Assembly: GCF_026126405.1 (NCBI RefSeq)
Contig: NZ_JAFMTQ010000018.1
Span: forward strand, 1 to 52,892
DNA from: Aureitalea sp. L0-47
GTDB taxonomy: Bacteria > Bacteroidota > Bacteroidia > Flavobacteriales > Flavobacteriaceae
Length of the DNA: 52,892 nucleotides
Reading direction: 5' to 3'
The notes beneath the pieces are model-generated. The model was not told where the DNA came from. It ran no database searches and saw nothing but the letters and a program-made list of their open reading frames with translations. Of the stretch, positions 16,655-25,000 are shown piece by piece; position 1 is the stretch's first letter, and each line of letters starts with the position of its first letter. The position numbers and the translations under genes were made by a program.

Positions 16655-18132
16655 TATTTATCGTATAATGCTTTACCTGCTTCCTCGTATTTATCTCCGC
16701 TAACCCAGAAGGGACTGGTGCTGTCGTTAGCAATATTCCTACCTGCCAAAACATAGGCGCTGAAAAACTTAACTAAGTAATCGTAATCCATTGAATCTGC
16801 ATGGTCGCCCGGCTGGTGGTAGTATTTCGTCACTTCACCATCGAAGGAAGAGAATCCCATGGAAAAAGTAGGAGCGGGGATCCCTTTAGCCGCGAAGTGA
16901 ACATTATCACTCCGATCGAACAAACCCTGTTCCGGGGCCGGATCTTCTATGGCCTTAAGTCCGAAGGCAGCAGAAGCATCAATGATATTCTTCTCGGCTG
17001 TAGTTCTTGTAAGTCCGACAATGGTCGTGAGAGAGGTGTCATTATAGCCACCATTGTCGCTGTTGAAGCAATACACCATCTGTTCGAGCGGTAAAACCGG
17101 GTTTTCTACGTAATATTTGCTTCCCAGTAATCCTTCTTCCTCAGCAGTAAACATAATGAACAAGGCAGATCTCTTGGTTGGATACTTTGCCAGGTTTTCC
17201 GCCATGCTAAGCACGGTTGTCGTCCCAACGGCATTGTCCCTTGCGCCGTTATAGATTTTGTCTCCACTTGCATCGGGACTTCCAATACCCACATGGTCAT
17301 AATGCGCGGAATAGATGATATATTCGTTCTTTAACACCGGATCGGTTCCTTCAACAACACCAATCACGTTCTGAGATGAGATTATCTCGCTTTTACTTGG
17401 TAGCATTTCCACTTTAACTGTTGAGGTAGGAGATTCTTCGAATTGGGAGGTCATTTTTCCACCTTCGTCCCTCAACCAAACGTATCCAAATGAGGGATCG
17501 TCTTTTTTAGATTCTTCACCAACCAATTCCAATCGCGGGCCACTCATCCAATGTTCCACGCGGTTCCACATTCCCTGGTCCACATCCATTAATTCTAACA
17601 CCCCCAAAGCACCATTGGCCTTTGCCAGGGCTTCTTTTTGTCCTCTTAATCCAAAAGCCGAGCGAATCCCTGGGGACTTTTCGCTACCCGCTTTTACTAC
17701 AACGAACTTCTTCCGTACATCCTTTCCTTTATAATCGGACTCCATCCCGTGGCCGAGGTAAACTGCCTGAGTTGTGACTTTCAACTGGGCAGGATTCACC
17801 ACAAGTTTGTACTTGTATTCTTTCCCGTCGAAAGAAAGGAACATGGGCGCTGCGGCCTCTGTCTTTTTTAGAGGAACTTTTTGGTAATAATCACCTGTTT
17901 TGGGGTTAGGCTCTACACCATAACTCCTAAGAGAATTTGCAAGATAGGCCGCCGCGATTTTATTCTCCGGGGTTCCGGTTTTGCGCCCTTTTAGAAGATC
18001 ATCTGCAAGGAAATAGATGTGGCCCTCAATGTCACCCTTGTTCACCGTTGTCTCAACTTTTTCGATTTCCGATTGAGCGAAAGCTCCGGAGACCAATAGC
18101 AGTCCCAGGAAAGAAAGAAATACTTTTTTCAT
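16654..18132 (-). CDS. Exported M28-family zinc aminopeptidase
   Basis: A 492-residue protein with a Sec signal peptide (ending GAFAQ), a PA-like insert in the first half and a C-terminal M28 catalytic domain. Visible metal and catalytic motifs are YSAHYDHVGIG (zinc His), GARDNAVG (bridging Asp), TAEEEGLLGS (general base Glu and zinc ligand), NSDNGG, and a late YYHQPGDH with the last zinc His. It should cleave N-terminal residues from peptides in the periplasm or at the surface. It lies 46 bases after the TonB receptor of locus 2 with no terminator between, so the operon may link receptor-driven peptide uptake with peptide trimming. Confidence 0.92.
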   Translation of the reverse strand: MKKVFLSFLGLLLVSGAFAQSEIEKVETTVNKGDIEGHIYFLADDLLKGRKTGTPENKIAAAYLANSLRSYGVEPNPKTGDYYQKVPLKKTEAAAPMFLSFDGKEYKYKLVVNPAQLKVTTQAVYLGHGMESDYKGKDVRKKFVVVKAGSEKSPGIRSAFGLRGQKEALAKANGALGVLELMDVDQGMWNRVEHWMSGPRLELVGEESKKDDPSFGYVWLRDEGGKMTSQFEESPTSTVKVEMLPSKSEIISSQNVIGVVEGTDPVLKNEYIIYSAHYDHVGIGSPDASGDKIYNGARDNAVGTTTVLSMAENLAKYPTKRSALFIMFTAEEEGLLGSKYYVENPVLPLEQMVYCFNSDNGGYNDTSLTTIVGLTRTTAEKNIIDASAAFGLKAIEDPAPEQGLFDRSDNVHFAAKGIPAPTFSMGFSSFDGEVTKYYHQPGDHADSMDYDYLVKFFSAYVLAGRNIANDSTSPFWVSGDKYEEAGKALYDK

Positions 18133-18178
18133 ATGATTGTTTTACGTTTTTTGATTTGGTTAAAGATAGGGATTTGTC

Positions 18179-20686
18179 TCAGAAATTAATTCTGAAGGTG
18201 GCATTTGGAGTAAACGCAAGCGAATTCTCCCTTACCTTTTCCGGATCCCCGTCATTATTGAGCCTGTAGAAGCTATTCAGCTCATTCCGGGTATCGAGTA
18301 AATTCCAGAATGAAATACCGGCGAAGGCGTCCATGTTTTTTCCGAAGGGAAACTTGTAAGTACCCGAAATATCAACACGGATGTAATCGTCGATATTGGC
18401 AGCATTAGGGGCGTCGAAATTCAATTGTCCGTCTACAATTTCGTTGCCCGGAACCAGCAAGGTGATCGGTTTACCACTGTGCCAGTTAAATCCTCCGGAA
18501 ATGTTGAATTCGTTTAAACTGTAATTGATTCCGTAGGTAAACGTATGGCGAATGTCCAGATTGTTCGGAAAGGAAGAGGGTGAAAGGTTGTCAAAGGTAT
18601 AATCGTTCTCAGCGTAGGAATAGCTCAACCAGGTATTCACTTTCTTGAAACGTTTATTAACCAAAACATCAACTCCTTTAACTGTATAGCTGCCATGGGT
18701 TCTTGCTGTTTCAAATTGATTCTGAAAACCCTGGCTTTGAGTAGTGATCCCGTCTATTTCTTTTATATAAGGTTCTACGTTGATCAACCAACCGTTCCTG
18801 CTATAATCGATCCCAACTGAAAGTTGTTCGCTCTTCAAAATAGGTATTTCACCTTCCCGGGCTAGCACCCATCGGCGATTTTCCACACCCAGGAAATCAT
18901 TTTGAAGATCTATTATCTGAGAAGTGGTCTGACTCTTTAACTCTCCTGCGATGTCTATGGAAAAGTACTTCAGGAAGCGATAATTAAAGCTCAATCTCGG
19001 CTCAAACAGGAATTCGTTGAATTTACTCACGTGATTAACCCTAACTCCACCTGTGATAGTGGTATTCGAATTCTTAGGTTGCAAGCTGGCCTGAACAAAA
19101 CCGCTGTTGGTGCGGATCACTTGCTTGTCTGTTCTTTCAAAGAATGGATTGTTGATCTGTTCGAAATTGGTGATGCCGGTTTCGTTAAACTGGTATCCGG
19201 CCATTAAAGATGTTGTGGAAGAGGGATTGTAAAACATTCTCGTTTTGAACCCATTTTCCAGTACATCATTGTTCTGAAGTAAACGCTGATTATTCAGAAG
19301 GTCAAAGTTTGTGGCCTGCAATGAGTAAGATGATCCGTAGAACTGTATGTCGGAAACAAAGGATTCGTTCCAGTTTCTTCGATAATAGAGTCCCCCTGAA
19401 TAATTTTCCTGTGAAAGTTCACTCTGCCTGGACTGCCGGTCACCATCGATCAAAGCATTCTCCTGAAAACCCAACTGATTTCCGAGCAAGAGAAAGTTGG
19501 CCCTGAAGTAATCCTTGGAAGTAGGTTGATATACGAGTCTGAAATGTGTGTCGTAGAAGGTAAAGTCGTCATTTGAGGCCGATTGAGCAGCGGAGTTGGA
19601 TACTACTTCGGTATTCTGAAAAGCCTTGTCGAAGTATTGGGAATAGGTGATGGTCTCGAAGAGGTTGTTGAACGATTTCCGACCGGCTATTTGGACAGAA
19701 GCTTTGGAACCCAAGGGAATATCAACATGGGCATCCGTACTAATGGCATTGATACCCCAGCCACCATTGAATTCAGTGGCAATAGTGTCGTCACCCATCA
19801 TACTGATAATACCTGAAACCCCGTCTCCGTATTGGGAACTGCTACCGTTCTTAATTACTTTTACCTCGCTTGTAAGGAATGGATTAAAGGCGGATATCTG
19901 TCCGAAGAAATGCCCACTCTGGTACATCTTGATCCCATCCCATAGAATCAGGTTCTGGTCGTTGGTTCCCCCTCGTATGTTGATAAATGAAACCGTTTCA
20001 TTAACGCTTTGAATTCCAGGTAAGGCCTGGATGGTTTGCAGTACGTCCGGTTCAATGAGACCGGGGAGGATGTCGAATTCTTTGTAATTAACATTTAGCG
20101 AACCATCCACATTTTTGGTGATACCCCGGGCCAGGTAATTTACCAGTGTAACCGTGTTTAGAAATTCTACTTTCCTCTGAAGGGGTACCGTATTACAATC
20201 GACCTCTATTAAGTTTTCGGGGAGGAGTGTAATCCGTTCATATCCGGTGTACGAGACCACAATAGGATCCTGGTTGTTAAGATATTCAACCGAAACCACT
20301 CCGTTCGCACCACTTGAAAGTTGCTGATATGGAGTAACAACTGATACATTTTCAAAGGGCTGATCGAATTCCGTAGTGATAGTAAGGCAACGAGAGGGTA
20401 GATTTTCTTTCTTGCCTACCGCAATGGTATTGTCTTCCAGTAGGGTGTAATTGAATAAGGTGGTAGCCGAAAGTTGCTGGACTAATTCGGTGAGATTATT
20501 TGCTTTGGGTATTTCTGAATAGTGATATTGGAGATCCAGGTCCTTGTAGGAGAAAGTACATTGATAGGTGGTCTCCAGGGAGCGGAATACATCACGCAGC
20601 GACTTCGGCTGTTCCGAAGATTGCCCCCATAAAAAACTCAAACTGAAAAATGTGAAAAGTAATGCTAACTTCCTTCCCTGGGTCAC
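18179..20686 (-). CDS. TonB-dependent receptor with N-terminal signalling (STN) domain, locus 2
   Basis: An 835-residue paralogue of the locus 1 receptor with the same domain order: signal peptide (ending LWGQ), STN domain (about 26-85), a shortened carboxypeptidase-regulatory-like segment (about 98-165), a plug with ALPGIQSVNETVSFINIRGG and SQYGDGVSGIISM, and a barrel ending in a terminal Phe (ATFRINF). The start is GTG, three codons after the in-frame stop of fecR (TAA CCA AGA GTG); no ATG is available. As a transducer it should signal ligand occupancy to FecR. Unlike locus 1 it is followed by a peptidase gene. Confidence 0.92.
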   Translation of the reverse strand: MTQGRKLALLFTFFSLSFLWGQSSEQPKSLRDVFRSLETTYQCTFSYKDLDLQYHYSEIPKANNLTELVQQLSATTLFNYTLLEDNTIAVGKKENLPSRCLTITTEFDQPFENVSVVTPYQQLSSGANGVVSVEYLNNQDPIVVSYTGYERITLLPENLIEVDCNTVPLQRKVEFLNTVTLVNYLARGITKNVDGSLNVNYKEFDILPGLIEPDVLQTIQALPGIQSVNETVSFINIRGGTNDQNLILWDGIKMYQSGHFFGQISAFNPFLTSEVKVIKNGSSSQYGDGVSGIISMMGDDTIATEFNGGWGINAISTDAHVDIPLGSKASVQIAGRKSFNNLFETITYSQYFDKAFQNTEVVSNSAAQSASNDDFTFYDTHFRLVYQPTSKDYFRANFLLLGNQLGFQENALIDGDRQSRQSELSQENYSGGLYYRRNWNESFVSDIQFYGSSYSLQATNFDLLNNQRLLQNNDVLENGFKTRMFYNPSSTTSLMAGYQFNETGITNFEQINNPFFERTDKQVIRTNSGFVQASLQPKNSNTTITGGVRVNHVSKFNEFLFEPRLSFNYRFLKYFSIDIAGELKSQTTSQIIDLQNDFLGVENRRWVLAREGEIPILKSEQLSVGIDYSRNGWLINVEPYIKEIDGITTQSQGFQNQFETARTHGSYTVKGVDVLVNKRFKKVNTWLSYSYAENDYTFDNLSPSSFPNNLDIRHTFTYGINYSLNEFNISGGFNWHSGKPITLLVPGNEIVDGQLNFDAPNAANIDDYIRVDISGTYKFPFGKNMDAFAGISFWNLLDTRNELNSFYRLNNDGDPEKVRENSLAFTPNATFRINF

Positions 20687-20692
20687 TCTTGG

Positions 20693-21586
20693 TTATTTTT
20701 TTAGAACCACGCTTTTACCATTAATAGAGTAAGACAAGTTAAGGGGAATTGTAATAGCCTGCAAGGCTGTGTCTAAATTTTGATTGGAAAAGCTTCCTGA
20801 GAATAAAGTGTTACTGGTTATGGCTTCGCCGGACACTTGCACATCAAATTGGCGCTCAAGTTCCTGAATCACTTCACGTATGGGCACGCTTTTAAAGACA
20901 GATTTATTTTCCAGCCAGCTCGGTTTACCAAGAGCTGTTTTTTCACTAACCACCATATCTCCGTATGCTTTAACGGCATCACCGGCGGCCAATTCATAGG
21001 TTTTACCTTCGAATTCCACACGAACCAAACCTTCATAGCAACTCACTTCAAAATAAGTGGAGCGATCTTTTACTTTAAATTGTGTTCCAAGGACAGTAAC
21101 AACGCCTTGAGAACTATGAACACTGAATTTCTTCCCTTTTGCGACTTTAAAATATGCCTCACCCTCCAAATTAACTTCTCTGCTATCGTCCCAATTCTCT
21201 TCTTTAAAAGAGATGGAAGACCCTGCATTGAGTATCACTTCGGAAGTATCTGGTAAAACAAACTCCGTCCTGGCAGAATTCTCTGCAACGTATTCTGTAG
21301 ATTGAGGAGAATTCAACAAGGCAAATAATCCGAACGCGACCACAAGGGTGGCAGCAATTCCTGAAATATAACCGTACAGAGGTCGAATCGACTTCTTTCG
21401 ATTTCCGAGTTTATTTTTGAGATCCTGATAACTGGATTCAGTATTGAATTCAGGAGCTTTGAAGTACTTTGCAGCCCTGTCAATACGGTGATAGGAAGCG
21501 GAAACATCCAAGTTCTCGAATGTTTCCTTTTCCGTATCACTGAGGTTAAAGTTTAACCATTTAGAAATTAAATCCTTCTTTTTCAT
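20693..21586 (-). CDS. FecR-family anti-sigma factor / signal transducer, locus 2
   Basis: A 297-residue protein from the ATG (MKKKDLISKW). A TTG two codons earlier is possible but lies closer to the predicted transcription start. Cytoplasmic N-terminal part (1-70), one transmembrane helix (about 73-92), periplasmic FecR domain with LPDTSEVILNAGSS, LEGEAYFKVAKG and VLGTQFKV, and a C-terminal DUF4974-like domain (about 222-296). Paralogous to the locus 1 protein, with the strongest similarity in the FecR core. Followed after six bases by the receptor gene. Confidence 0.94.
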   Translation of the reverse strand: MKKKDLISKWLNFNLSDTEKETFENLDVSASYHRIDRAAKYFKAPEFNTESSYQDLKNKLGNRKKSIRPLYGYISGIAATLVVAFGLFALLNSPQSTEYVAENSARTEFVLPDTSEVILNAGSSISFKEENWDDSREVNLEGEAYFKVAKGKKFSVHSSQGVVTVLGTQFKVKDRSTYFEVSCYEGLVRVEFEGKTYELAAGDAVKAYGDMVVSEKTALGKPSWLENKSVFKSVPIREVIQELERQFDVQVSGEAITSNTLFSGSFSNQNLDTALQAITIPLNLSYSINGKSVVLKK

Positions 21587-21601
21587 AATCAATTTCTATG
21601 T

Positions 21602-21632
21602 ATATAACAATCGTGATCTGAAAATTCCTACC
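21602..21632 (-). promoter_or_regulatory. Putative ECF-sigma promoter of fecR-receptor operon, locus 2
   Basis: Minus strand GGTAGG-N16-TTGTTATAT, 16 bases before the fecR ATG. The first 13 bases (GGTAGGAATTTTC) and the last nine (TTGTTATAT) are identical to the element before the divergent lipoprotein of the same locus, while the intervening nine bases differ, so only the functional parts appear conserved. Confidence 0.8.
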
Positions 21633-21642
21633 ATGCAGGCAA

Positions 21643-22158
21643 TTAAATCCCGTCGATCTCTTTCCGAAGTTTTTCTAAAGCCGAATAAATACGCTTCTCT
21701 ACCGCCTTTCTGGATATGTTCAGCATTTCGGCAATTTCTTTATGACGCTTGCCTTCAACCCTATTCAGTAGGAAGGCAACGCGTTGTCCTTCCGTGAGTT
21801 TAGCAAGTGCCGCCTGGTATTTGGCGAGGTATTCGGCCTCCTCCATGATGAACTCAGGGGATTCATTGGTGTGTTGCTTCGGTTTGGATTGCTGGTATTT
21901 TAGAACAACCTTTTTATGCTTTAAATCGTTAAGAGTGATATTATTGATAACGGTGAACAGAAAACTTCTAGCTTTCTCGGGCGCAACTGTTTTGCAATTG
22001 CGCCATAATTTTATAAACGCTTCTTGTACCTTATCCTCTGGATTAACATGTTCGCCGTATTTGTAATATATGAAGTCGTGCAGATCTTTCGAATGCTCCT
22101 CATAGAGTTTCGAGAAATACTGTTCGTCACACACATTTTTAAAAAGAGGGGTTGACAT
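21643..22158 (-). CDS. FecI-like ECF RNA polymerase sigma factor, locus 2
   Basis: A 171-residue ECF sigma with region 2 (NPEDKVQEAFIKLWRNC) and region 4 (AFLLNRVEGKRHKEIAEMLNIS, then VEKRIYSALEKLRK). It is paralogous to the locus 1 sigma along its whole length but differs in region 2.4/4.2 side chains, consistent with different promoter preference. The start is ATG. A TATATTTG box about 15 bases upstream suggests constitutive transcription, with activity set by FecR. Confidence 0.94.
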   Translation of the reverse strand: MSTPLFKNVCDEQYFSKLYEEHSKDLHDFIYYKYGEHVNPEDKVQEAFIKLWRNCKTVAPEKARSFLFTVINNITLNDLKHKKVVLKYQQSKPKQHTNESPEFIMEEAEYLAKYQAALAKLTEGQRVAFLLNRVEGKRHKEIAEMLNISRKAVEKRIYSALEKLRKEIDGI

Positions 22159-22172
22159 GCTGCGAATTTCGA

Positions 22173-22180
22173 CAAATATA
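22173..22180 (-). promoter_or_regulatory. Housekeeping -7 box of sigma gene, locus 2
   Basis: TATATTTG on the minus strand, a perfect TAnnTTTG match 15 bases before the sigma ATG. It lies next to the divergent ECF-type element, so the two promoters are back to back within 60 bases. Confidence 0.55.
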
Positions 22181-22194
22181 AAAATATTAAAACG

Positions 22195-22225
22195 GGTAGG
22201 AATTTTCGTTTCAGAGTTGTTATAT
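22195..22225 (+). promoter_or_regulatory. Putative ECF-sigma promoter of lipoprotein, locus 2
   Basis: GGTAGG-N16-TTGTTATAT. It ends nine bases before the first ATG and 15 before the second, predicting a very short leader. It excludes the far upstream in-frame ATG that overlaps the sigma start as the real start. Confidence 0.8.
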
Positions 22226-22234
22226 TATCAAAAA

Positions 22235-22891
22235 ATGAAGATGAAGTACTTTTTGTACGTAATGTTGGCGTTAGCCTTTGTAAGTTGCCAGGAAGAAGAA
22301 CTTACCGTAGTTCAGGCTCCCGATGATGAATCGTTCATACAAGATGGTCAGCTTAAAAAGTTGATCATGTCTGTCGTTTCTCACGACGGATCGTATGATG
22401 ATATTGTAGACGATTCTTCCTGTTTCAGTATTAATTTCCCCTATATATGTATCTACAGAGGGAGAGAATACCCGGTGAACTCTATTGAGGCCCTCTCTGT
22501 ATTTGGAGAAGGCGCCAATTTGATGCCCAAATTTCCTGTAACCGTTACCCTTGCAGATTACATAAGCGCAGAAGTACCGAATATCGAAGTCTATCGAGAC
22601 CTTCAAAATGCCTGTGCGAACGGGACTTTATTCAACGATAGTATAACTTGTGTAGATATTAGCTACCCTGTGAATATCTCTATATACAATACAATAACAT
22701 CTAATTTCGAAACCATTTCCTTCTTACACGACAAGCAGACCTTTCAAACGATAGAGGAGATGGACGAAAGCCTTATTGCCAATATTCAGTATCCAATAGA
22801 GATACTCTTACCTAATAACGTTGTTCTCACAATTGAATCGAATGATGTGCTTAAATCGGAAATTTTAAGCATGATACCTATTTGTGAGTAA
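22235..22891 (+). CDS. Lipoprotein consisting of the four-Cys PI-repeat domain, locus 2
   Basis: A 218-residue lipoprotein (lipobox AFVSC) whose mature part aligns with the N-terminal domain of the locus 1 modular lipoprotein. Shared are DD-I-[VI]-D-x-SSCFS, FP-[VI]-TV, DSI-[ST]-C at the start of the second half, YP-[IV] strands and a final CE. The four cysteines are kept in the same order. It lacks the lipocalin-like repeats. I chose the first ATG after the putative promoter; the ATG two codons later is equally possible. Probably the surface partner of the locus 2 receptor. Uncharacterised family. Confidence 0.87.
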   Translation: MKMKYFLYVMLALAFVSCQEEELTVVQAPDDESFIQDGQLKKLIMSVVSHDGSYDDIVDDSSCFSINFPYICIYRGREYPVNSIEALSVFGEGANLMPKFPVTVTLADYISAEVPNIEVYRDLQNACANGTLFNDSITCVDISYPVNISIYNTITSNFETISFLHDKQTFQTIEEMDESLIANIQYPIEILLPNNVVLTIESNDVLKSEILSMIPICE

Positions 22892-22917
22892 CCCGCTTAT
22901 GTTTAGTTATGTTAATT

Positions 22918-22946
22918 TGACCCTCCACCCTGGAGGGTTATTTTAT
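22918..22946 (+). terminator. Intrinsic terminator after locus 2 lipoprotein
   Basis: CCCTCCA pairs with TGGAGGG around a three-base loop, followed by a T-rich tail. It separates the lipoprotein from the fasciclin gene, so the latter needs its own promoter. Confidence 0.75.
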
Positions 22947-23007
22947 TTCTGTTTTTTGTTTAAACATTAACTTAAATAGTTAAACAAATATTAAAATCGG
23001 ATTTTCC

Positions 23008-23038
23008 GGTAGTAGTTTCTATGAATGGGTTGTTTCAT
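23008..23038 (+). promoter_or_regulatory. Putative ECF-sigma promoter of fasciclin gene
   Basis: GGTAGT-N16-TTGTTTCAT, 28 bases before the ATG. One mismatch in the first box relative to the four other elements, same spacing. The spacer begins AGTTTC, closer to the AATTTTC of locus 2 than to the locus 1 type. This is a weaker match, but it is placed where a promoter is required. Confidence 0.55.
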
Positions 23039-23066
23039 CCACAAATCATTAATCTAAACTATTGTT

Positions 23067-24908
23067 ATGAAAAATCTATTTAAAATATCACTTCTAGCGT
23101 TCCTGATGATTTTCGCGACCGCTTGTAGTGACGATGATAACGGGGATACAACACCGGTAACGGAAGATACCATTGCTGTTTTTGTTCAGAACAACCCTGA
23201 TTATTCTTCACTTCTTGCCGCTCTTGAAAGAGCTGGTCTTGTAGAAACATTAAACGGTTCAACCGAGTACACGGTATTCGCTCCGAACAATGATGCATTT
23301 GCTGCTTTCTTGAACGACAACGGGTTCGCCAGCCTGGACGATGTGCCGGTTGACCTTCTTACTAATGTATTATTAAACCACGTAGTTAACGGAACAAATA
23401 ATTCCGGAGATCTCTCAACAGGGTACATTAACTCTCTGGCAACTTTCGGAACGACTGATTTTAACCTTAGCTTGTTCGTCGATACTAGCTCAGGAGTACG
23501 AGTAAATAACGTAGCTTCAGTGACTACACCGGACGTAGCGGTAAGCAATGGTGTAATCCATGCTGTAGATACAGTTATTGGTATTCCGACTATCGTGACT
23601 CAGGCAACTGCAAACCCAGATTTCTCTATTCTGGTAGAAGCATTAATCGCTGCTACTGACGCTAACACCGACTACGTAGCTCTATTATCCGGATCTACTT
23701 CTTCTCCATTCACAGTATTTGCGCCAACCAACGACGCATTTGCTAACCTATTGGCGACTTTAGGAGTAGCTTCTTTGGATGACATTCCACAGAATGTACT
23801 TCAATTGGTGCTAAACTATCACGTAATTGCTGGAGCAAACGTACGCGCCGGAGATCTTTCAGAAGGCCTTACAGCTACAACGTTCCAGGGTGAAGATATT
23901 ACTATTTCCCTTGCAAACGGACCTCAAATAATCGACGCTACCGGTATGCCATCTAACATCATTGTTACCGATGTTCAAACGGGTAACGGAGTAGTTCACG
24001 CTATTGATAAAGTGATCCTTCCACAGGCAGTAATTGACATCATCGATCCTACGATTGCCGGACTTGCAATGATGACTGCAGACCTATCTACGCTGGCCGA
24101 AGCGCTTCAAATTACTGGATTAGACGCTGCTTTAAACGACAGATCTGCTGAGTTTACTGTATTTGCACCAGGAAATGCTGCATTCGATGCCTTCCTTTCA
24201 GACAATGGATTTGCGAATTTAGGTGAGGTGCCAGTAGATGTATTAACACAAGTTATTCTAAACCACGCCCTAACGGGAACAAATTTATCTACCAGCCTGT
24301 CAACTTCATATGATAATACACTGGCTACTTTCGGTACATCCGATGATAACCTAAGTATCTACATCAATACAGATAGTGGAGTAACGCTTAACGGAGTTTC
24401 TAACGTAGTAACCCCAGACGTTACAGCTGCCAATGGTGTAGTGCATATCGTTGACGCTGTGATCGGATTGCCAACAGTTGTGACTTTCGCAGTAGCCGAT
24501 CCAACATTCGAAACACTTGTTGCGGCCCTAACACGTCCGGACCAACCAGACTTCGTCTCTGTTCTTAGCACTGCTAACGGAACAAGTCCAGCTCCGTTCA
24601 CAGTATTTGCTCCAACAAATGCTGCCTTCGGAGACTTACTAGTCGAATTAGGAATTGGAAGTCTTGACGATATCGATACAGCTACGCTAACAGCTACCCT
24701 GAATACGCACGTAATTCCGGAAGCTAATGTTAGAGCTGAAGATCTAGTTGATGGACCGGTTTCAACTCTTGGTGACGATATCACTATCGACGCTACAAAC
24801 GGCACCATTACCGACCAAAATGGACGCGTAAGTACTATAATCGTTGTGAATGTTCAGGCAGCCAACGGTGTAGTTCACGCTATAGACACAGTACTATTGC
24901 CTCAATAG
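23067..24908 (+). CDS. Four-domain fasciclin (FAS1) lipoprotein
   Basis: A 613-residue lipoprotein (lipobox ATAC, Cys20; then an Asp-rich linker) with four FAS1 domains at about 35-173, 177-319, 328-467 and 471-613. Each has the family H1 motif TVFAP-x-N-x-AF and an H2 region ending NGV-[IV]-H-x-[IV]-D-x-V-I. Domains 1 and 3 resemble each other, as do 2 and 4, so the protein arose by duplicating a two-domain unit. FAS1 proteins mediate adhesion to surfaces, matrix or glycans, and this one is probably exposed on the outer membrane. It follows locus 2 and carries a related promoter element. Confidence 0.95.
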   Translation: MKNLFKISLLAFLMIFATACSDDDNGDTTPVTEDTIAVFVQNNPDYSSLLAALERAGLVETLNGSTEYTVFAPNNDAFAAFLNDNGFASLDDVPVDLLTNVLLNHVVNGTNNSGDLSTGYINSLATFGTTDFNLSLFVDTSSGVRVNNVASVTTPDVAVSNGVIHAVDTVIGIPTIVTQATANPDFSILVEALIAATDANTDYVALLSGSTSSPFTVFAPTNDAFANLLATLGVASLDDIPQNVLQLVLNYHVIAGANVRAGDLSEGLTATTFQGEDITISLANGPQIIDATGMPSNIIVTDVQTGNGVVHAIDKVILPQAVIDIIDPTIAGLAMMTADLSTLAEALQITGLDAALNDRSAEFTVFAPGNAAFDAFLSDNGFANLGEVPVDVLTQVILNHALTGTNLSTSLSTSYDNTLATFGTSDDNLSIYINTDSGVTLNGVSNVVTPDVTAANGVVHIVDAVIGLPTVVTFAVADPTFETLVAALTRPDQPDFVSVLSTANGTSPAPFTVFAPTNAAFGDLLVELGIGSLDDIDTATLTATLNTHVIPEANVRAEDLVDGPVSTLGDDITIDATNGTITDQNGRVSTIIVVNVQAANGVVHAIDTVLLPQ

Positions 24909-24945
24909 AGCAAAGTTTGTTTGAATTTAGTTAGTTGTTAATCAG

Positions 24946-24985
24946 GAAACCGTCTCTGTATGCTCACGCAGGGACGGTTTCTGCT
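24946..24985. terminator. Hairpin terminator between fasciclin gene and convergent lipoprotein gene
   Basis: GAAACCGTC pairs with GACGGTTTC, extended by a wobble-containing TCTG/CAGG segment, with a ten-base loop. It is followed only by a short T stretch. Placed between convergent genes, so it may act on both. Confidence 0.65.
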
Positions 24986-25000
24986 TTATAGATAACACTG

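Noticed and set aside
22157-22234. Upstream in-frame start that would lengthen the locus 2 lipoprotein by 26 residues
   Set aside because: It overlaps the sigma start and the putative promoter, and the extension destroys the signal peptide.
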